From the NCBI RefSeq assembly GCF_014306155.1, contig NZ_JACRWH010000078.1, positions 1-6,321 of the forward strand: a stretch of 6,321 nt of DNA, given 5' to 3'. Positions 4,963 through 6,321 of this stretch are shown in pieces. Below the pieces are notes generated by a model. That model made no database searches and was not told where the DNA came from. It saw nothing but the letters and a program-made list of their open reading frames with translations. The position numbers and the translations under genes were made by a program. This DNA comes from Holdemanella hominis (GTDB taxonomy: Bacteria > Bacillota_I > Bacilli_A > Erysipelotrichales > Erysipelotrichaceae). Within the stretch, counting starts at the first letter, position 1, and each line of letters begins with the position of its first letter.

Positions 4963-6189
4963 TTACAGCTCCATACCGCCCCAGGTGTGGCCCCATTCCT
5001 GCTCTCTTTCCGGCTGCTGCACCTCTGGCACAGGTAGCAGCTCACGCGCCTTTTCGACCAGGGGCCGGAACTGCTCCGGCAAGTGCCGATCCAGGAAGTC
5101 CAGCGCGGCCCCGATCCCTTCCCGGAGCCGCGCCGAAATTCCGCGCTCCCAGCTCAAATCTTTTTCCAGATATTCGACCTGCACTTTGAGCTGCCGGTTT
5201 TCATTTTCAAGCCGCTGCCGCTCCTGGGCCTCCTTCAGCTTTTCTTTCGTCGAGGGGATTTTCTGCTGAAGCTGTTGGTTTTCTACCTTCAGCTCCCGCA
5301 CCTTCTGCTCTGCCGCCGCGCCCCGGATCACCGCCGCCTTCAGCTCCTTCACCTGCTCCACCGTCACGCCCTTGACGGCCCCTGTCAGCGTCTTTTCCGG
5401 CTGTATTGCGTCCAGATCTGGCTTGACCTTCTCAACCGCTTTCAGCAGCTTCACATTCCCTTGCAGGGCCTTTCTCTGCTTTTCCAGGGCCGCGATCTCC
5501 TGCTCTGCCGCTGTCACCTGTTCCTGGATAGCTTCAAGCCGCTGGGCCGCTGCTCTGTACTCTGGCAGCTCCATATGAGGCCGGCCACCGCCCAAGCTGA
5601 TAATCTCAAACTCGTGCGCCTGGGCGATTTCCGTTAGGGCTTCTTTCTCCCGTTCCATCCAGGCTTTCCATTCCGTCTGCTTCCTGCCCAGCCCTTCAAA
5701 TCCTTGCTGCTTTAACGCTTGTTTCATTGATACCCGCGTCGAAAGGCCCCGGCTCTGCTCCGTTGCCACCGGCACGAAGTCCACATGGAGGTGGGGCGTG
5801 GCCTCGTCCATGTGCAGCACCATATTGAACACCCGCAGATGAGGGTTGCGCTCCTGGAAGGACTCTGCAAATTCTTTGAGAGCTGCCGCCGCCCGTTCCC
5901 CTCCAGGGGAGCCGCACCCGCAGTCTGTCAAGTTGCCGATCTGGAAGATAGCCTCGTGAAATAGCTTCTCCTGTTTGCTCTGCCGGATATGCTCATAGTA
6001 ATCTGGTATCTTGTCCCTGGTCTTTTTCTTTTTGGCATTGTAGGCGGCCAGGGCTTCATCGAAAAGTTCGTGGTACACCTTCTTCAAATCCTCGTTGAAA
6101 AAGGTGACATTCTGCCCCGACCTGCTTCGGTCTACATTCGCCGCTGAAAAGCTCCTGTTGTTGTGCCGGATACTTCCCCGGCCCGTCAT
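4963..6189 (-). CDS. MobV-family relaxase (Pre/Mob plasmid recombination protein)
   Basis: This 408-residue relaxase would nick one strand at oriT and carry it into a recipient when a helper conjugation system supplies the pore. MobV signatures are visible: the N-terminal HNNR (9-12) with the candidate catalytic H9, the segment YYEHIRQSKQEKLFHEAIFQIGN (64-86), and the metal-binding HMDEATPHLHVDF (126-138) with H126, D128, E129, H133 and H135. Residues about 212-248 and 280-348 form long coiled coils, typical of the C-terminal half of this family. Length is normal for MobV (about 400-500). The ATG at 6189 is the only ATG/GTG/TTG after the in-frame stop upstream, yet no good Shine-Dalgarno precedes it, so translation may be weak or regulated. 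A promoter and a hairpin resembling oriT lie directly upstream, as in pMV158, where the relaxase represses its own promoter. Confidence 0.9.
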   Translation of the reverse strand: MTGRGSIRHNNRSFSAANVDRSRSGQNVTFFNEDLKKVYHELFDEALAAYNAKKKKTRDKIPDYYEHIRQSKQEKLFHEAIFQIGNLTDCGCGSPGGERAAAALKEFAESFQERNPHLRVFNMVLHMDEATPHLHVDFVPVATEQSRGLSTRVSMKQALKQQGFEGLGRKQTEWKAWMEREKEALTEIAQAHEFEIISLGGGRPHMELPEYRAAAQRLEAIQEQVTAAEQEIAALEKQRKALQGNVKLLKAVEKVKPDLDAIQPEKTLTGAVKGVTVEQVKELKAAVIRGAAAEQKVRELKVENQQLQQKIPSTKEKLKEAQERQRLENENRQLKVQVEYLEKDLSWERGISARLREGIGAALDFLDRHLPEQFRPLVEKARELLPVPEVQQPEREQEWGHTWGGMEL

Positions 6190-6258
6190 TCCCGAAATGG
6201 TTGTGCCTATAAAATCACCCGTCCCTTTCCTGCAAAAAGCCTATATCCTACTGCTCCT

Positions 6259-6287
6259 ATTTTACCATAACTGGCCGCAGGCCACAA
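6259..6287 (-). promoter_or_regulatory. Promoter of the mob gene with palindrome in the spacer
   Basis: On the minus strand TTGTGG (6282-6287) is followed after 17 bp by TAAAAT (6259-6264) with an extended TGG just before it. The start would be near 6252, about 63 nt before the mob ATG. The palindrome TGGCC-GCA-GGCCA (6272-6284) fills the -35/-10 interval and could be an operator. Confidence 0.65.
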
Positions 6288-6294
6288 CCTCTTT

Positions 6295-6318
6295 GTTACT
6301 TTCTTGTGAGAAAGTAAC
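6295..6318. other. Candidate oriT hairpin recognised by the MobV relaxase
   Basis: GTTACTTTCT (6295-6304) and AGAAAGTAAC (6309-6318) form a perfect 10-bp inverted repeat with a TGTG loop, ending 3 bases before the window edge. It lies 7 bp upstream of the -35 box of mob. The MobV oriT of pMV158 likewise has a short-loop hairpin with ACTTT/AAAGT arms just upstream of its relaxase gene. The nic region itself would lie at or beyond the window edge. Confidence 0.5.
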
Positions 6319-6321
6319 GTA

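Noticed and set aside
4919..4970. Plus-strand intrinsic terminator (hairpin followed by CTTCTTTTA)
   Set aside because: No plus-strand gene leads into it and the T tract is interrupted; promoter/operator or mob 3' hairpin is more likely.
4815..5045. 76-codon minus-strand open frame across mob end and repeats
   Set aside because: It overlaps the mob 3' end in another frame and has no domain; only its last ten codons are kept as a possible leader peptide.
5083..5637. 184-codon plus-strand open frame
   Set aside because: Antisense shadow of the coiled-coil part of the MobV gene; Leu/Arg/Phe-rich low-complexity product.
1..6321. tRNA, rRNA, insertion-sequence transposase or integrase genes
   Set aside because: No cloverleaf, rRNA segment, DDE transposase or recombinase motif was seen in any frame.

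Overview
The window looks like a mobile genetic element from a gut-type Firmicute, probably class Clostridia. The evidence is a MobV relaxase, a primase-type Rep protein, a DUF5348 protein, a DinJ/YafQ toxin-antitoxin pair, strong AGGAGG-type ribosome binding sites and sigma-A-like promoters. All recognisable genes are on the minus strand, so transcription runs from position 6321 towards position 1. Whether the element is a plasmid or an integrated mobilizable element cannot be decided: no integrase is visible, and neither end is in view apart from a possible 3' scrap of another gene at 1-45.

In transcription order: a perfect 10-bp hairpin (6295-6318, candidate oriT) lies just upstream of a good promoter (6259-6287) for the MobV relaxase (4963-6189). 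Next is a 425-bp non-coding control region (4538-4962). It holds a rep promoter buried in a 12-bp inverted repeat, two 44-bp direct repeats, a 10-codon leader ORF, an A/T-rich tract and a nested 17-bp stem-loop. The rep gene (3017-4537) follows and ends at an intrinsic terminator (2905-2930). A near-consensus promoter with an overlapping inverted repeat (2802-2832) then starts a compact operon: antitoxin (2490-2771), YafQ toxin (2225-2497), DUF5348 protein (1958-2206) and an HTH/coiled-coil plasmid-maintenance protein (1437-1961). The HTH gene carries a dense array of GTTGAC-type motifs inside its coding sequence.

The last section is A/T-rich and compositionally foreign. It contains a decayed cysteine-rich KTR-domain gene (1262-1390) and an intact Cfr/RlmN-family radical SAM 23S rRNA methyltransferase (262-1245), closed by a strong intrinsic terminator (187-234). 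No terminator is visible between the toxin-antitoxin promoter and the methyltransferase, so the cargo may be expressed by read-through from the maintenance operon.

Taken together, the relaxase and oriT would provide transfer, Rep and the control region replication and copy control, the toxin-antitoxin and HTH protein maintenance, and the methyltransferase a possible ribosome-targeting antibiotic resistance. The least expected signals are the intragenic motif array, the repeat-rich rep leader and the divergent rRNA methyltransferase.
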